Below, piece by piece: positions 63,696-64,000 of a DNA stretch of 64,000 nt. A program made the translations under genes and the position numbers. Where the stretch lies: assembly GCA_026709935.1 (NCBI GenBank), contig JAPOSC010000065.1, positions 124,001 to 188,000 on the forward strand. The letters are read 5' to 3'. Origin of the DNA: Thiotrichales bacterium. GTDB lineage: Bacteria > Pseudomonadota > Gammaproteobacteria > HK1. Position 1 is the stretch's first letter; every line of letters begins with the position of its first letter. The notes below the pieces were generated by a model. It did no database searches. It was not told where the DNA came from and saw nothing but the letters and a program-made list of their open reading frames with translations.

Positions 63696-64000
63696 ATGCA
63701 GACCCGCCTCGCCGACTTCATCCGCGACACGCCCGACGGACAAACCGCGGACGCGATTCTCCGCAAGTGCGTGCACTGCGGGTTCTGCACCGCCACCTGC
63801 CCGACCTACCAGCTTCTCGGCGACGAACTGGACGGGCCGCGCGGGCGCATCTATCTGATCAAGGAACTCCTTGAAGGCGCGGAAGTCACCGCCCGCACCC
63901 GGACGCATCTCGACCGCTGCCTCACCTGTCGCGCCTGCGAGACCACATGTCCGTCCGGCGTGCGCTACGGGCGGCTCGCGGATATCGGACGCCGCCTGGT
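63696..64000 (+). CDS. glcF: Glycolate oxidase iron-sulfur subunit GlcF, N-terminal part (runs off the window)
   Basis: Electron-transfer subunit with two [4Fe-4S] clusters. The first 101 codons are present, starting MQTRLADFIRDTPDGQTADA directly after the glcE stop. Both ferredoxin motifs are visible: C25-C28-C31-C35 (CVHCGFCTATCP) and C75-C78-C81-C85 (CLTCRACETTCP). The CCG domains lie beyond the window. Confidence 0.94.
   Translation, partial: MQTRLADFIRDTPDGQTADAILRKCVHCGFCTATCPTYQLLGDELDGPRGRIYLIKELLEGAEVTARTRTHLDRCLTCRACETTCPSGVRYGRLADIGRRL

Noticed and set aside
1-64000. tRNA, rRNA, CRISPR arrays, transposases, phage or toxin-antitoxin genes
   Set aside because: Looked for and not seen; intergenic regions lack tRNA T-loop patterns and regular repeat-spacer arrays, and all substantial genes belong to core metabolic or cellular families.

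Overview
This 64 kb window is a stretch of chromosomal core genome from a high-GC gammaproteobacterium. The evidence is gene order: rluC divergent from rne, and yceF, yceD-rpmF-plsX-fabHDG-acpP-fabF-mltG-tmk-holB in the Escherichia/Pseudomonas order. Further support comes from an rpoE-rseA-rseB-mucD sigma-E locus, an EpmA-type EF-P modification enzyme, a gammaproteobacterial GshA and a System I (ccm) cytochrome c maturation operon. The genus cannot be told from sequence alone. No rRNA, tRNA, CRISPR array, prophage or intact insertion sequence was seen.

Layout. 1-8.6 kb: the fatty-acid and phospholipid initiation operon on the minus strand, with a textbook intrinsic terminator between acpP and fabF. 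8.9-14 kb: a YceF-type Maf, RluC, and RNase E with a 600-base leader and a repeat-rich C-terminal half. 14-21.3 kb: recO-era-rnc-lepB run directly into mucD-rseB-rseA-rpoE; lepA and pdxJ, usual members of these clusters, are absent. 21.5-27.5 kb: epmA, efp and topoisomerase IV (parC, parE). 27.6-30.3 kb: a three-gene iron/redox cassette (DUF3501, an eight-cysteine Fe-S oxidoreductase, and a rubredoxin-less rubrerythrin). 30.5-36.9 kb: ispA-xseB, folE2, mazG, a nucleoside phosphorylase/phosphoribosyltransferase salvage pair and ettA. 37-43.6 kb: mlaA, dxs, and a TRAP-TAXI transporter whose receptor gene lies behind a palindromic operator-like site. 44-49.3 kb: glnS, two single-domain cytochrome c4-like genes, a tandem CDGSH protein, a TPR lipoprotein-like exported protein and glutathione reductase. 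49.6-56.5 kb: ccmABCDEF-ccmH (no ccmG) followed by gshA. 56.6-64 kb: a DapA-family aldolase, an acetolactate-synthase-like ThDP enzyme, a YcaD-like MFS transporter and glcDEF glycolate oxidase (glcF runs off the window).

Themes. Several neighbouring genes share redox, thiol and heme chemistry: cytochromes c and their maturation system, glutathione synthesis and reduction, a CDGSH protein, and the rubrerythrin/Fe-S cassette. The right end could form a glycolate/glyoxylate/2-oxo-acid module. The most interesting unexplained items are the DUF3501/Fe-S/rubrerythrin cassette, the 15-bp-arm inverted repeat at the TRAP-TAXI promoter, a long hairpin between era and recO, a near-identical 35-base element in front of both dxs and the cytochrome pair, and a ccm operon lacking its thioredoxin-like member.
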